From Clostridiales bacterium (lineage in GTDB: Bacteria; Bacillota; Clostridia; Saccharofermentanales; Saccharofermentanaceae), in assembly GCA_017551625.1 (NCBI GenBank), contig JAFZLF010000026.1, forward strand, positions 1 to 64,000: 64,000 nt of DNA, given 5' to 3'. The notes beneath the pieces were generated by a model. That model did not search any database and was not told where the DNA came from. It saw only the letters and a list, made by a program, of their open reading frames with translations. Position 1 is the first letter of the stretch, and each line of letters begins with the position of its first letter. The translations under genes were made by a program, and so were the position numbers. Positions 1 to 7,998 of this stretch are shown here, in pieces.

Positions 1-1598
1 TGAAGATCGCTTGTGACCTCGTTGATGAGGGCATGAGAACAGAAGAAGAAGCGGTCGCCATGATCGATCCTCGTAACCTCGATACACTCCTTCACCCGCA
101 GTTCGACGCGAAGGCTCTGAAGGACGCGACTCCGATCGCTCAGGCTCTGGGTGCTTCCCCGGGTGCGGCCTGCGGCCAGATCGTATTTACTGCTGAAGAC
201 GCAAAGGCTTGGAAGGCAGAAGGCAAGAAGGTCGTTCTCGTTCGTCTCGAGACCTCTCCGGAGGACATCGAAGGCATGAAGGCTTCCCAGGGTATCCTCA
301 CCGTTCGTGGTGGTATGACATCCCACGCTGCTGTAGTTGCTCGTGGTATGGGTACTTGCTGCGTATCCGGCTGCTCCGCGATCGAAATGGACGAAGCCAA
401 CAAGAAGTTCACACTCGCAGGTAAGGAATATCACGAGGGTGATGAGATCTCCATTGACGGTTCTACAGGTAAGATCTATGACGGTATCATCCCGACAGTA
501 GACGCTACGATCGCCGGTGAGTTCGGCCGCATCATGGCATGGGCGGACAAGGCTCGTGTTCTGAAGGTTAGAACAAACGCAGATACTCCGAAGGATGCGA
601 AGAAGGCTCGTGAGCTCGGTGCCGAGGGTATCGGTCTCTGCCGTACGGAGCACATGTTCTTCGGTGACGGAAGAATCGATGCTTTCCGTGAGATGATCTG
701 CTCCGAGACAGTAGAAGAGAGAGAAGAAGCTCTCGAGAAGATCCTGCCGATGCAGCAGTCCGACTTCGAAGCTCTCTACGAGGCACTCGAAGGTTATCCG
801 GTAACCATCCGTTTCCTCGATCCGCCGCTCCACGAGTTCGTACCGACTGAAGAAGCCGATATCAAGAAGCTCGCTGACGCGAAGGGCAAGAGCGTCGAGG
901 CCATCAAGGCTATGATCGATTCTCTCCATGAGTTCAACCCGATGATGGGTCACCGTGGATGCCGTCTGGCCGTTACCTATCCGGAAATCGCCAGAATGCA
1001 GACCAAGGCGGTTATCCGTGCGGCTCTGAACGTGAAGAAGAATCATCCTGACTGGACGATCGAGCCGGAGATCATGATCCCGCTCATCGGCGACATCAAG
1101 GAGCTCAAGGTCGTTAAGGCTGTAGTTGTTGAGACAGCGGATGCTGAGATTGCGGCTGCCGGCTCTGACCTCAAGTACGAAGTAGGTACCATGATCGAGA
1201 TCCCGCGTGCTGCTCTTACGGCTGACGAGATCGCTAAGGAAGCGGCATTCTTCTGCTTCGGTACCAACGACCTGACACAGATGACATTCGGTTTCTCCCG
1301 TGACGACTCCGGTAAGTTCCTCGAGGCATACTACGAGTCCAAGATCTTCGAGTCTGATCCGTTTGCCCGTCTCGACCAGAACGGCGTAGGTAAGCTCATG
1401 AAGATGGCGATCGATCTTGGTAAGCAGTCCAACCCGAACCTGCACATCGGTATCTGCGGTGAGCACGGTGGTGACCCGACGTCTGTTGAGTTCTGCCATA
1501 AGATCGGCCTGGATTATGTATCCTGCTCGCCGTTCCGTGTTCCGATTGCAAGACTTGCTGCGGCACAGGCTGCGATCGCTGAGAAGAACAACAAGTAA
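1..1598 (+). CDS. ppdK: Pyruvate, phosphate dikinase, C-terminal part (5' end outside window)
   Basis: Interconverts pyruvate, ATP and phosphate with PEP, AMP and pyrophosphate in the cytoplasm, commonly a glycolytic step in anaerobes. The frame is open from base 3 and leaves about 532 residues of a family that usually has about 880. The phosphohistidine swivel motif GGMTSHAAVVARG lies near the start. The PEP/pyruvate TIM barrel follows, with LCRTEHMFF, GHRGCRL, the metal-binding region before EIPRAAL, FGTNDLTQM, and the catalytic-cysteine stretch GICGEHGGDP. The N-terminal nucleotide-binding domain lies upstream of the window. The gene ends just before a strong terminator and so is the last gene of its transcript. 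The family assignment is close to certain. Confidence 0.97.
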   Translation, partial: KIACDLVDEGMRTEEEAVAMIDPRNLDTLLHPQFDAKALKDATPIAQALGASPGAACGQIVFTAEDAKAWKAEGKKVVLVRLETSPEDIEGMKASQGILTVRGGMTSHAAVVARGMGTCCVSGCSAIEMDEANKKFTLAGKEYHEGDEISIDGSTGKIYDGIIPTVDATIAGEFGRIMAWADKARVLKVRTNADTPKDAKKARELGAEGIGLCRTEHMFFGDGRIDAFREMICSETVEEREEALEKILPMQQSDFEALYEALEGYPVTIRFLDPPLHEFVPTEEADIKKLADAKGKSVEAIKAMIDSLHEFNPMMGHRGCRLAVTYPEIARMQTKAVIRAALNVKKNHPDWTIEPEIMIPLIGDIKELKVVKAVVVETADAEIAAAGSDLKYEVGTMIEIPRAALTADEIAKEAAFFCFGTNDLTQMTFGFSRDDSGKFLEAYYESKIFESDPFARLDQNGVGKLMKMAIDLGKQSNPNLHIGICGEHGGDPTSVEFCHKIGLDYVSCSPFRVPIARLAAAQAAIAEKNNK

Positions 1599-1620
1599 GA
1601 TCGGTTAAGTAAAAACAAGT

Positions 1621-1702
1621 AAAGGCCCGCACATTGGTTCTCGCCGCTTCAGACAGTTTCCTTCGGAAAACTCGCGGCTCGAAGCAATGATGCGGGCCTT
1701 TT
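1621..1702. terminator. Bidirectional rho-independent terminator after ppdK
   Basis: A perfect 11-bp outer stem pairs AAAGGCCCGCA (1621-1631) with TGCGGGCCTTT (1691-1701). Inside it GCCGC pairs with GCGGC, and AGTTT/AAACT closes a small TTCG-type loop. The plus strand runs into T residues on the right. The minus strand runs into a T-rich stretch (complement of 1603-1622). It can therefore end both ppdK and the minus-strand gene that stops at 1782. Confidence 0.85.
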
Positions 1703-1781
1703 GCTGTTGTTTTATATGAATCCGAATTTGCTTGTTAGCTTTGCGAATCGTCGCGGAACAACAAATCGGGGCGTCGCTTCT

Positions 1782-3260
1782 TTATGCCCGTGTAGCTAAA
1801 TGATGCTGGATCTTCTGCCGGATCGAGTAGAACTTACTTCTCTCGTCGAACCACCTCTTGTTTTGACTCACAATATGGCTTTCTTTTGCCAGCGCTTCTG
1901 CAGAAGGAACGATATTCACGAGCTGTTCCAGAGCGGTGAAGACAGCCTGATCCGACTCTTGAGAGTGTGCTTTTGCTTCTTCGATACGCGCCAGAAGATT
2001 CTTGATGCGGAAGGGCGGGATATGTGTCTCCTCTTTAAGTTCGAAATCTTCAATCGAAGTCCATCTGCCTTCTGCAAGTATCCTTCCGAGAAGTGAATCG
2101 AAATCATCCGGATGCATCATGAGATTATTTGAAAAGCAGATCTCTGCTTCCTCGAACTCTTTGATCGAGAGTGCTTTTTGCGCCTTGCCGAGAACATCTC
2201 CGATGAAGAGCGAGGCGCCGCAAGCGACCCCGCAGAACTTACAGGTATAGAGGCTCCGCTCGCGGTCGAGTGACAGTTCTCCGCCACACTTGGAGCAGAA
2301 GACCTGCTTTTTTTCTTCGGAGAATACTTCCGGCTTTTCTTTGTTCGGGCCTTCCTGCGGGACAACTTCGGCCCCGCCTCCGGACGGACGCAATCTCTTA
2401 AGCTCCGCATATCCTTCGGAATAAGCCTGCTCGAGTGAACGCATCTCATCATCGATCTGGAGAAATTCCGTGTGGTTGGCTCCGGTTTCTTTCCGGTAGG
2501 CATCCACACGCTTCCGGTAGTTCTTCGCAACTATTTTGGACGAGATTACACCCAATACAAGGATAGCAGCTAATATGCCGAGAAAGATTAGAAGTCCGGT
2601 TGCCGCGCCGAGTTTATAGATCAGGAACATCAGGAATAGAAGGACGATTGCGACGATGCCCACGGCGCCGTCTGACGCTTTTCCGTTTGTAAAGAGAGCG
2701 ATGAAAACGGATCCGATGATATCGGCGATGGCCGGAACGGCTTCTTGCAGTTCGGCTTCTTCTGCCTGCACGTCGGAGATCTTACTGTACTCCGATTTAT
2801 TTTTCCTGCGGATCTGAGCCACTTGAGAATTCAGTTCCCTGTATCTTTGTGCCATTTCCAGAAGTTCGGAGAGCTTGCGGAAATACGGCCCGGCTGCAGA
2901 AGATGAATAGTCCGGCACGGTCCGGAGCATCTTTAGGGCTCTGGTCATGTCATGTTCAGAGGCGCTTTTGACACCGGAGAGGACGCTTGCAGAGGGGATA
3001 CGTGCTGCATAGAAGATCCTTCCCAGAAGTGCGTCGAAGTTTGCAGGGTCGTCTACGAGGATCTCCCGGTATTTCTCGTCCGCGGCAGAGAACTCTTGTC
3101 TCTTCAGATTGGCCGCTGCCTGCCGTAACACTTCATTACGATGGAAAGAAACTGCGCGGAAAGAATTTCCACAGAACGGGCAGTCGAGGACCCGCTGGTT
3201 TTTCTCGACACTCAGGACGCCACCGCAGTTTTCGCAAGTGTAACTCTTTAACTTCAACAT
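1782..3260 (-). CDS. Membrane protein with duplicated zinc-ribbon/TPR-like module
   Basis: Function not recognised. About 492 residues. The N-terminus carries a four-cysteine zinc ribbon (C9, C12, C27, C30) followed by a helical TPR-like stretch ending in DDPANFDALLGRI. Two or three hydrophobic helices lie near residues 190-250. A second zinc ribbon (C322, C325, C340, C343) is followed by a second helical stretch ending in HPDDFDSLLGRI. The two halves are clearly an internal duplication around the membrane region. I chose the ATG at 3260 because an AGAGG lies upstream of it; an ATG at 3287 is possible but less well placed. It lies 37 nt after the SseB-like gene and probably shares its promoter. 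An envelope scaffold or sensor role is only a guess. Confidence 0.8.
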   Translation of the reverse strand: MLKLKSYTCENCGGVLSVEKNQRVLDCPFCGNSFRAVSFHRNEVLRQAAANLKRQEFSAADEKYREILVDDPANFDALLGRIFYAARIPSASVLSGVKSASEHDMTRALKMLRTVPDYSSSAAGPYFRKLSELLEMAQRYRELNSQVAQIRRKNKSEYSKISDVQAEEAELQEAVPAIADIIGSVFIALFTNGKASDGAVGIVAIVLLFLMFLIYKLGAATGLLIFLGILAAILVLGVISSKIVAKNYRKRVDAYRKETGANHTEFLQIDDEMRSLEQAYSEGYAELKRLRPSGGGAEVVPQEGPNKEKPEVFSEEKKQVFCSKCGGELSLDRERSLYTCKFCGVACGASLFIGDVLGKAQKALSIKEFEEAEICFSNNLMMHPDDFDSLLGRILAEGRWTSIEDFELKEETHIPPFRIKNLLARIEEAKAHSQESDQAVFTALEQLVNIVPSAEALAKESHIVSQNKRWFDERSKFYSIRQKIQHHLATRA

Positions 3261-3297
3261 TTTCAGGCAACCTCTTTGCCACGGCACAAAACTGTGC

Positions 3298-3696
3298 CTA
3301 AATCATCGTATCGATGACTTGGGTCGGGATGCAGATATGGGCTTCGAGTGGATCGACAATAATGCCGAATGCCTTGTTATTATGCTTCTCGGTCATTCTT
3401 CTCATCGTCCGGATCACTACGATCAGTGGACCTGACAGAAGTTGGCAGTTTGCCCTTCCTTCAGATTCGAAATATTTCTCCCCTTTTTCTTTGGTGGTGA
3501 AGACCAGCTGGGATGCGACACCACGATCCCCGGGAAGAAGATAGAGCTGCCTGTTGCCGTTTTTATCCTCGCCGACAGGAGAAGCAGAATAGACGACGAT
3601 GTCTGTCATCTGCTTGGTAAAATCTTCGATGCTGATCTTGCCGTCCTTGTATCTTGCTATGATCTTCTCTGCCTTTGATCCGCCAAATAAACCCAT
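3298..3696 (-). CDS. SseB-like small cytoplasmic protein
   Basis: 132 residues with no signal peptide or membrane segment. The middle and C-terminal part (LVFTTKEKGEKYF, then AFGIIVDPLEAHICIP) follows the pattern of SseB-type N-terminal domains, where a short strand with a threonine precedes a helix and later a conserved N/D-P motif. Family biochemistry is poorly defined. The start is supported by a perfect AAGGAGG eight bases before the ATG. It is the first gene of a two-gene minus-strand unit with the zinc-ribbon membrane protein, which suggests a joint function. The assignment rests on pattern only and is moderate. Confidence 0.7.
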   Translation of the reverse strand: MGLFGGSKAEKIIARYKDGKISIEDFTKQMTDIVVYSASPVGEDKNGNRQLYLLPGDRGVASQLVFTTKEKGEKYFESEGRANCQLLSGPLIVVIRTMRRMTEKHNNKAFGIIVDPLEAHICIPTQVIDTMI

Positions 3697-3729
3697 ATTC
3701 CGAACCTCCTTGAATAACCCTTTACTATG

Positions 3730-3758
3730 TTTATATCGTATCGGCAGAAGGAATTCAA
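3730..3758 (-). promoter_or_regulatory. Promoter for the SseB-like/zinc-ribbon unit
   Basis: On the minus strand TTGAAT (complement of 3753-3758) and TATAAA (complement of 3730-3735) are separated by 17 bp. The predicted start near 3723 leaves a leader of about 27 nt before the gene starting at 3696. Confidence 0.55.
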
Positions 3759-3779
3759 CAAAATCGTTTTCCGGTCCTG

Positions 3780-3785
3780 TATAAT
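3780..3785 (+). promoter_or_regulatory. -10 element for the AraC-type gene
   Basis: TATAAT about 50 bp before the AraC-type start codon. No convincing -35 box is seen at 17 bp. It diverges from the minus-strand promoter at 3730-3758. Confidence 0.45.
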
Positions 3786-3834
3786 AGTAGAGAAATCTGC
3801 AAGTTCGTCGTGATCGGGTAACGGGGGGCAGAGT

Positions 3835-4845
3835 ATGGAACTGGTGACGAAGAGTAAACGTCCGGGGATGCCGGGTGGAATCGATGTTTTCTTTGATAAG
3901 TCGGCGGGCTTTTCGAAGTATATCAATGACCGCACAACCTATAAACTGATCCTGATCGACGAGGGTTCTTTTGTCGTGGAAGACGAAGGGAAATACAGGG
4001 CCATCGCCGCGCCGGCGGGCATCAGGCTCAATGAGAAGGCGGATCTTAAGATCGTGTCGGAAGAGGGCGTGAAATCGAGGACGATCTACTTCCGTCCGTC
4101 GGTCATCCGCGAAGAGTTCACGATCGAGGCGATGAACTCCGGGAAGTTCGATAAGTTTTACAGTGTCATTGATAACGACGAGACGGAGAAGGACAAAACG
4201 TCATCGTTGACCGAGAGAAAAAACGACGCCAGGAGAAGTAACCTCCCGCATGAAGAATGTTTCATGAAGGAGATGGCGTATCAGGATGCGCTGCTTCTTC
4301 TGGACTTCTGCAGAATCGGCATGGACACCGTCTATTTCTCGCTGTCCAGTCAGGAGTACGATGCGCTCGACAGGCATTTCTTCAGTATCGAGTACGAGCT
4401 GGAGCATCAGTGGGATAACTACTGGATCCTTCGCACGAGGTATTTTATCATCTCGATCCTTTTCATGGGCACGGCAGATCTCTACTACTGCAATAACCGG
4501 CAGTATGAGATCTACAAGGATCCGCTGGTCGCGAAGGTGACACGCTATTTCTGGGTGAATATGGGCGGGGAGATCACGCTGCAGGATGTGCTTATGAAAT
4601 TCTCGATCAATAAGAACCAGCTGAACGATGCATTTAACGCGGAAGTGGGCATGTCCTGCATGAACTATCTCGAGCACCTGCGCGTAAACTGGGCGAAGAA
4701 GACTCTGCAGTATTCTGACGAGACGATCAGCGAGATCAGTATGCGCTGCGGGTATGCGGATACGAATTACTTCACCAAGGTTTTCAAGAAACATACGGGA
4801 ATGACTCCCTCGGAATTCCGTAAAAACGTGGGGGACTTATCGTAG
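3835..4845 (+). CDS. AraC-family transcriptional regulator
   Basis: 336 residues. The C-terminal 100 residues form the double helix-turn-helix of the AraC/XylS family: ITLQDVLMKFSINKNQLNDAF for the first, then ETISEISMRCGYADTNYFTK and the closing HTGMTPSEFRK. The N-terminal 100 residues are rich in short strands (YKLILIDEGSFVVEDEG) and look like the cupin-type ligand domain of sugar-responsive members. A charged segment near residues 115-135 links it to a helical middle part. A G-rich ribosome binding site (GGGGGG) lies seven bases upstream of the ATG. The PEBP-domain lipoprotein follows 143 bp downstream and is the most obvious target, but no operator was identified. The ligand is unknown. 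Confidence 0.93.
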   Translation: MELVTKSKRPGMPGGIDVFFDKSAGFSKYINDRTTYKLILIDEGSFVVEDEGKYRAIAAPAGIRLNEKADLKIVSEEGVKSRTIYFRPSVIREEFTIEAMNSGKFDKFYSVIDNDETEKDKTSSLTERKNDARRSNLPHEECFMKEMAYQDALLLLDFCRIGMDTVYFSLSSQEYDALDRHFFSIEYELEHQWDNYWILRTRYFIISILFMGTADLYYCNNRQYEIYKDPLVAKVTRYFWVNMGGEITLQDVLMKFSINKNQLNDAFNAEVGMSCMNYLEHLRVNWAKKTLQYSDETISEISMRCGYADTNYFTKVFKKHTGMTPSEFRKNVGDLS

Positions 4846-4988
4846 ATTCCGAAAACAACGTAGCGAAATTTTCGAAAATTACTTGTTTTTGTGCTTATCT
4901 TTCTAACAGCTTGCCCTCCTGATGATGTACGCTCTTACCAAGAAGAAAAAAGAAGTTTCACACGAATTATTCTTGGGAGGAACGAGAT

Positions 4989-6155
4989 ATGAAGAAGAAC
5001 TTGATTCTTGTTGTTTCGCTTTTACTTGCATCTTCAGTGCTTTTCGCATGTGGCAAAAGCACTGGATCGGATACGTCTTCAGATGGAAGTGCTGCGGAGA
5101 CAGAGGCTTTCGAGGTACAGCATAAGACGGAGAAGGAGACGGTCCGTGTCGATCAGGGCATGATCCCGCAGGTGATCGAGAAGAACGTGACCTATGTGCA
5201 GACTGAAAAGGACGGCGCGTGGGAGGTCGAGTCGTCGGAGATCACGAACTGGGGCTGGGACGAGGATTTTGTCATCGTGGGGACGTCATGGTACATATCC
5301 ACTCCGGATCCGACAAAACTATATGCAGGCTTAAGTGCGGCTTACGCAGGAAATCCGGCGGAAGTATATCTGAATCTCGGAACGGATCTGTGGGACATCA
5401 AGACCGAGATCACCAAGGATGAATCCGGCACGCCGAAACTGGATCTGAAGTACAATTTATCAAGCAGAATCATATTCAAATGCGCAGGGCAGAATATGTA
5501 TTTCGAAGCGAAGATCACGGGCGCATCTATATATGAAGACGGAACGTGCCAGGTCAGCCTGGTTGACGACGAAGGGGAAGGCGTGCTCACGATTCCGGCC
5601 GACGTGAAGGAAATCACGAATGAAGAATTCTTCGCGGCGATGCCCTCGGGAGAAGAACGGATGAAAGCGGAATCCTCGACATATATCGATACGATCTCCT
5701 TTGCTGATCTTCCGTCTTTTAAAGTCACCTCGAAGAACGCAAACGACTATGTCTGGGACGTCAAGATCACGAATACGAAGTACGGCGAGAATGTGTCTCC
5801 GGAACTCACGTGGGATGCGGTAGACGGCGCGACGATGTATGTGGTCGTCATGATCGACGGCTCGTGGCTCCATATGGAAGTCTTTACGGATAAGACTACT
5901 CTGGCCGAGGGTGAGATCGCCGGAAAAGAACAGGGCGACCGCTTCGTGGGACCGTATCCGCCGTCCGGCACACACACCTATTCGGTATTCGTGTTCGCGC
6001 TTAAGGCAGAGATGGGATATGTGGAGCTGCACTTCGATGCCGGCAGCAACAGCATGGATAAGATCTATAAGGGTCTCGATAAGGACAAAGACGGAAACGA
6101 AGGAAACGTGATCGCGTACGGAAGACTCGATGCGAATTATACACATCAGGATTAA
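4989..6155 (+). CDS. Lipoprotein with C-terminal PEBP (YbhB/YbcL-like) domain
   Basis: 388 residues. A lipobox signal peptide (SSVLFAC, cysteine near residue 21) predicts a membrane-anchored extracellular lipoprotein. Residues 40-245 are an unrecognised, strand-rich region. The last 140 residues carry the signature of phosphatidylethanolamine-binding proteins: NVSPELTWDAVDGA, then YVVVMIDGSW and a histidine (LHMEVF), then GPYPPSGTHTYSVFVFAL. In this family the Asp and His residues line an anion or phosphate pocket. Bacterial members are usually small stand-alone proteins, so the fusion to a lipoprotein N-terminus is uncommon. GGGAGG precedes the ATG by eight bases. It probably forms a regulatory pair with the upstream AraC-type gene. 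The biological ligand is unknown. Confidence 0.85.
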   Translation: MKKNLILVVSLLLASSVLFACGKSTGSDTSSDGSAAETEAFEVQHKTEKETVRVDQGMIPQVIEKNVTYVQTEKDGAWEVESSEITNWGWDEDFVIVGTSWYISTPDPTKLYAGLSAAYAGNPAEVYLNLGTDLWDIKTEITKDESGTPKLDLKYNLSSRIIFKCAGQNMYFEAKITGASIYEDGTCQVSLVDDEGEGVLTIPADVKEITNEEFFAAMPSGEERMKAESSTYIDTISFADLPSFKVTSKNANDYVWDVKITNTKYGENVSPELTWDAVDGATMYVVVMIDGSWLHMEVFTDKTTLAEGEIAGKEQGDRFVGPYPPSGTHTYSVFVFALKAEMGYVELHFDAGSNSMDKIYKGLDKDKDGNEGNVIAYGRLDANYTHQD

Positions 6156-6213
6156 TTCTTGACAAAAGCATAAAGTAAAGCGTGCGGCGCGGGCTGAATC
6201 GCGATGCCGGTGA

Positions 6214-6222
6214 TGCTATAAT
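6214..6222 (+). promoter_or_regulatory. Extended -10 promoter placed for a leaderless transcript
   Basis: TGCTATAAT, a perfect extended -10 element. It ends only six bases before the ATG at 6229, so transcription would begin at or within a base or two of the start codon. The TTGACA at 6159-6164 is 52 bp away and cannot be its -35 box. Confidence 0.6.
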
Positions 6223-6228
6223 ATAAGC

Positions 6229-6795
6229 ATGTATAGGATCACGATAAATGCCAGAGAACTCATAGTGGAAACGGAGTGCTCTCTGTTCTCGCCTAAGGAG
6301 GCGGACAGGGGCACTCTTGCCATGCTTGCTCATGTATCGTTTCAGAAAGAGGACAAAGTGTTGGACCTGGGCTGTGGGTGCGGGATCGTATCACTGGCGG
6401 CTGCCGCAGCCGGTGTGGATCCGAAGAATATCGTTGGCACGGATGTGGATCCGCTGGCCGTATCTGTTGCGAAGAAAAACATGGCAGCAAACGGCTTTGA
6501 CGGCGCGGTCTTTGTCGTGGGCGATGCGCTCGCGAATGTGCCCGGAAATGATTATGACCTGATCCTCAGTAACCCTCCGTACCATACGGACTTCAAGGTG
6601 GCGAAGACATTTATCGAGAAGGGTTTCAACCGACTGAAGCTAGGCGGCAGGATGTACATGGTCACGAAGCGGAAAGACTGGTATAAGAACAAACTGATCG
6701 CGATCTTCGGCGGAGTGAAGATCTTTGAAGAAGACGGATACTTCGTCTTCGAAGCACAGAAGAGGACGACGGCCTACGCCGGGAAAAAGAAATAG
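6229..6795 (+). CDS. Class I SAM-dependent methyltransferase, RsmC-like
   Basis: 188 residues, a single Rossmann methyltransferase domain. SAM motif I is DLGCGCG (residues 46-52), and the acidic motif II is GTDVDPLAV. Motif IV NPPY (residues 115-118) is typical of enzymes that methylate exocyclic amino groups of bases in RNA or DNA. The FSPKEADRGT stretch before motif I matches the RsmC/RlmG group, so an rRNA guanine N2-methyltransferase role is the best guess. That stretch also fixes the start close to the ATG at 6229, since the frame is closed at 6211. There is no ribosome binding site, in line with a leaderless mRNA. A tandem acetyltransferase gene follows 33 bp later. Confidence 0.88.
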   Translation: MYRITINARELIVETECSLFSPKEADRGTLAMLAHVSFQKEDKVLDLGCGCGIVSLAAAAAGVDPKNIVGTDVDPLAVSVAKKNMAANGFDGAVFVVGDALANVPGNDYDLILSNPPYHTDFKVAKTFIEKGFNRLKLGGRMYMVTKRKDWYKNKLIAIFGGVKIFEEDGYFVFEAQKRTTAYAGKKK

Positions 6796-6828
6796 AAGTT
6801 ACACTTTTTTACAGGGAGTTTGGGATAT

Positions 6829-7887
6829 ATGAACGAACTGAAGATTATACCTTTGCCGAAAGAAGAATGGAAGGGCACGCCGATCCTGATGCGTTATACG
6901 ACGGAGGCGTACTTTGACGTGGAAATATCTGAGAAAACGGATGCATATCATGTTGATCTGGTGAAGAAGAGATTTGATTCTCCGGTGACGCACTATCCGG
7001 AGGAGTACGATTATCCGGACGGGCTGTATGCGGATCACTGGGAAGGCGCCGAAGCCTGGGGCATCGTCTCTGACGAGATCGTGAACGAAGAGAACAGGCG
7101 GAGTGTTGTCTGCTCGAAAGTGACGGGAAGAAAACTTCTCGCGTGCATCGAGTGCTGCCCCGAGGAGTGGAGCAACCGGCTTCTGGTCACGGAACTGTGG
7201 GTCGCGGACGAACTGCACCGGCAGGGGATCGGCACTCGTCTGATGAATCTTATCAAGGAAAAAGCACGAAACGACGGGCGGCGTGCGATCATGCTCGAGA
7301 CCCAGTCATGTAATGTCCGTGCGATCGCTTTCTATAAGAGCCAGGGCTTTCATCTGATGGGCATCGATACCTGCTGCTACGGAAATCTGGATGTCTCGCG
7401 TCACGAGGTGAGATTCAATCTCGTGTACTTCATTACGCCGAGTGTCGGACGGGCGATAGCGGACGACCTCCCGAAGATCCTAGAGCTTCAGTATCTGGCC
7501 TATCAGAGTGAGGCGGCGCTCTTCGGAACGAAGGATATTCCGCCGCTTAAGGAGACGCTTGATGAGGTAAGAGAAGAATTCCGAAACGGGATCATCCTGA
7601 AGATGGTAGATGACGACGGGAAGATTATCGGTTCGGTGCGTGCGCATGCGGACGACCGGACTGCCTATATCGGTAAGCTCATGGTTCATCCGGACTTCCG
7701 TGGCCGGGGCTACGGGAAGAAACTCCTTTCCGAGATGGAGAGATGTTATGCGGGCCGGCGCTACGAGCTTTTTACGAGCACAAGAAGTGTCGATAACATC
7801 CGTCTCTACGAAAAGATGGGATATAAGATCTTCAAAGAAGAAGCAGTCACGGACGAGCTGGTGTTCGTTTATATGGAGAAGAAATAG
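6829..7887 (+). CDS. Tandem GNAT-family N-acetyltransferase
   Basis: 352 residues made of two GNAT domains. The first spans about residues 20-185, with the acetyl-CoA pyrophosphate loop HRQGIGTRL and the closing FYKSQGF motif. The second spans about residues 190-350, with the loop RGRGYGKKL and closing LYEKMGY. Such tandem proteins acetylate small molecules or peptides using acetyl-CoA in the cytoplasm; the substrate cannot be read from sequence. I chose the ATG at 6829 over the in-frame TTG at 6820 because GGGAG (6814-6818) is spaced ten bases from it. It lies close behind the methyltransferase gene and may be co-transcribed with it. Confidence 0.9.
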   Translation: MNELKIIPLPKEEWKGTPILMRYTTEAYFDVEISEKTDAYHVDLVKKRFDSPVTHYPEEYDYPDGLYADHWEGAEAWGIVSDEIVNEENRRSVVCSKVTGRKLLACIECCPEEWSNRLLVTELWVADELHRQGIGTRLMNLIKEKARNDGRRAIMLETQSCNVRAIAFYKSQGFHLMGIDTCCYGNLDVSRHEVRFNLVYFITPSVGRAIADDLPKILELQYLAYQSEAALFGTKDIPPLKETLDEVREEFRNGIILKMVDDDGKIIGSVRAHADDRTAYIGKLMVHPDFRGRGYGKKLLSEMERCYAGRRYELFTSTRSVDNIRLYEKMGYKIFKEEAVTDELVFVYMEKK

Positions 7888-7899
7888 AACCGGGAAGCG

Positions 7900-7950
7900 A
7901 TTTTGCGAATGCAAAATTTGATTGACGCTATTCGAATTTAATGATACTGT
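7900..7950 (+). promoter_or_regulatory. Promoter with palindromic operator-like sites for the XRE-type gene
   Basis: TTGACG (7922-7927) and TACTGT (7945-7950) are 17 bp apart. Just upstream lies a perfect palindrome, ATTTTGC-gaat-GCAAAAT (7900-7917), and ATTCGAAT (7930-7937) sits in the spacer. The placement around the -35 box suits repression, possibly by the downstream DNA-binding protein itself. Confidence 0.55.
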
Positions 7951-7998
7951 AGAGCCGATAAAATCAATGAGTAGCAAGTTCGGAAAGGCGAATCAGAC

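Noticed and set aside
6159..6164. Perfect TTGACA before the methyltransferase
   Set aside because: No -10 sequence lies 16-18 bp downstream (the region is GC-rich), and the TATAAT is 52 bp away.
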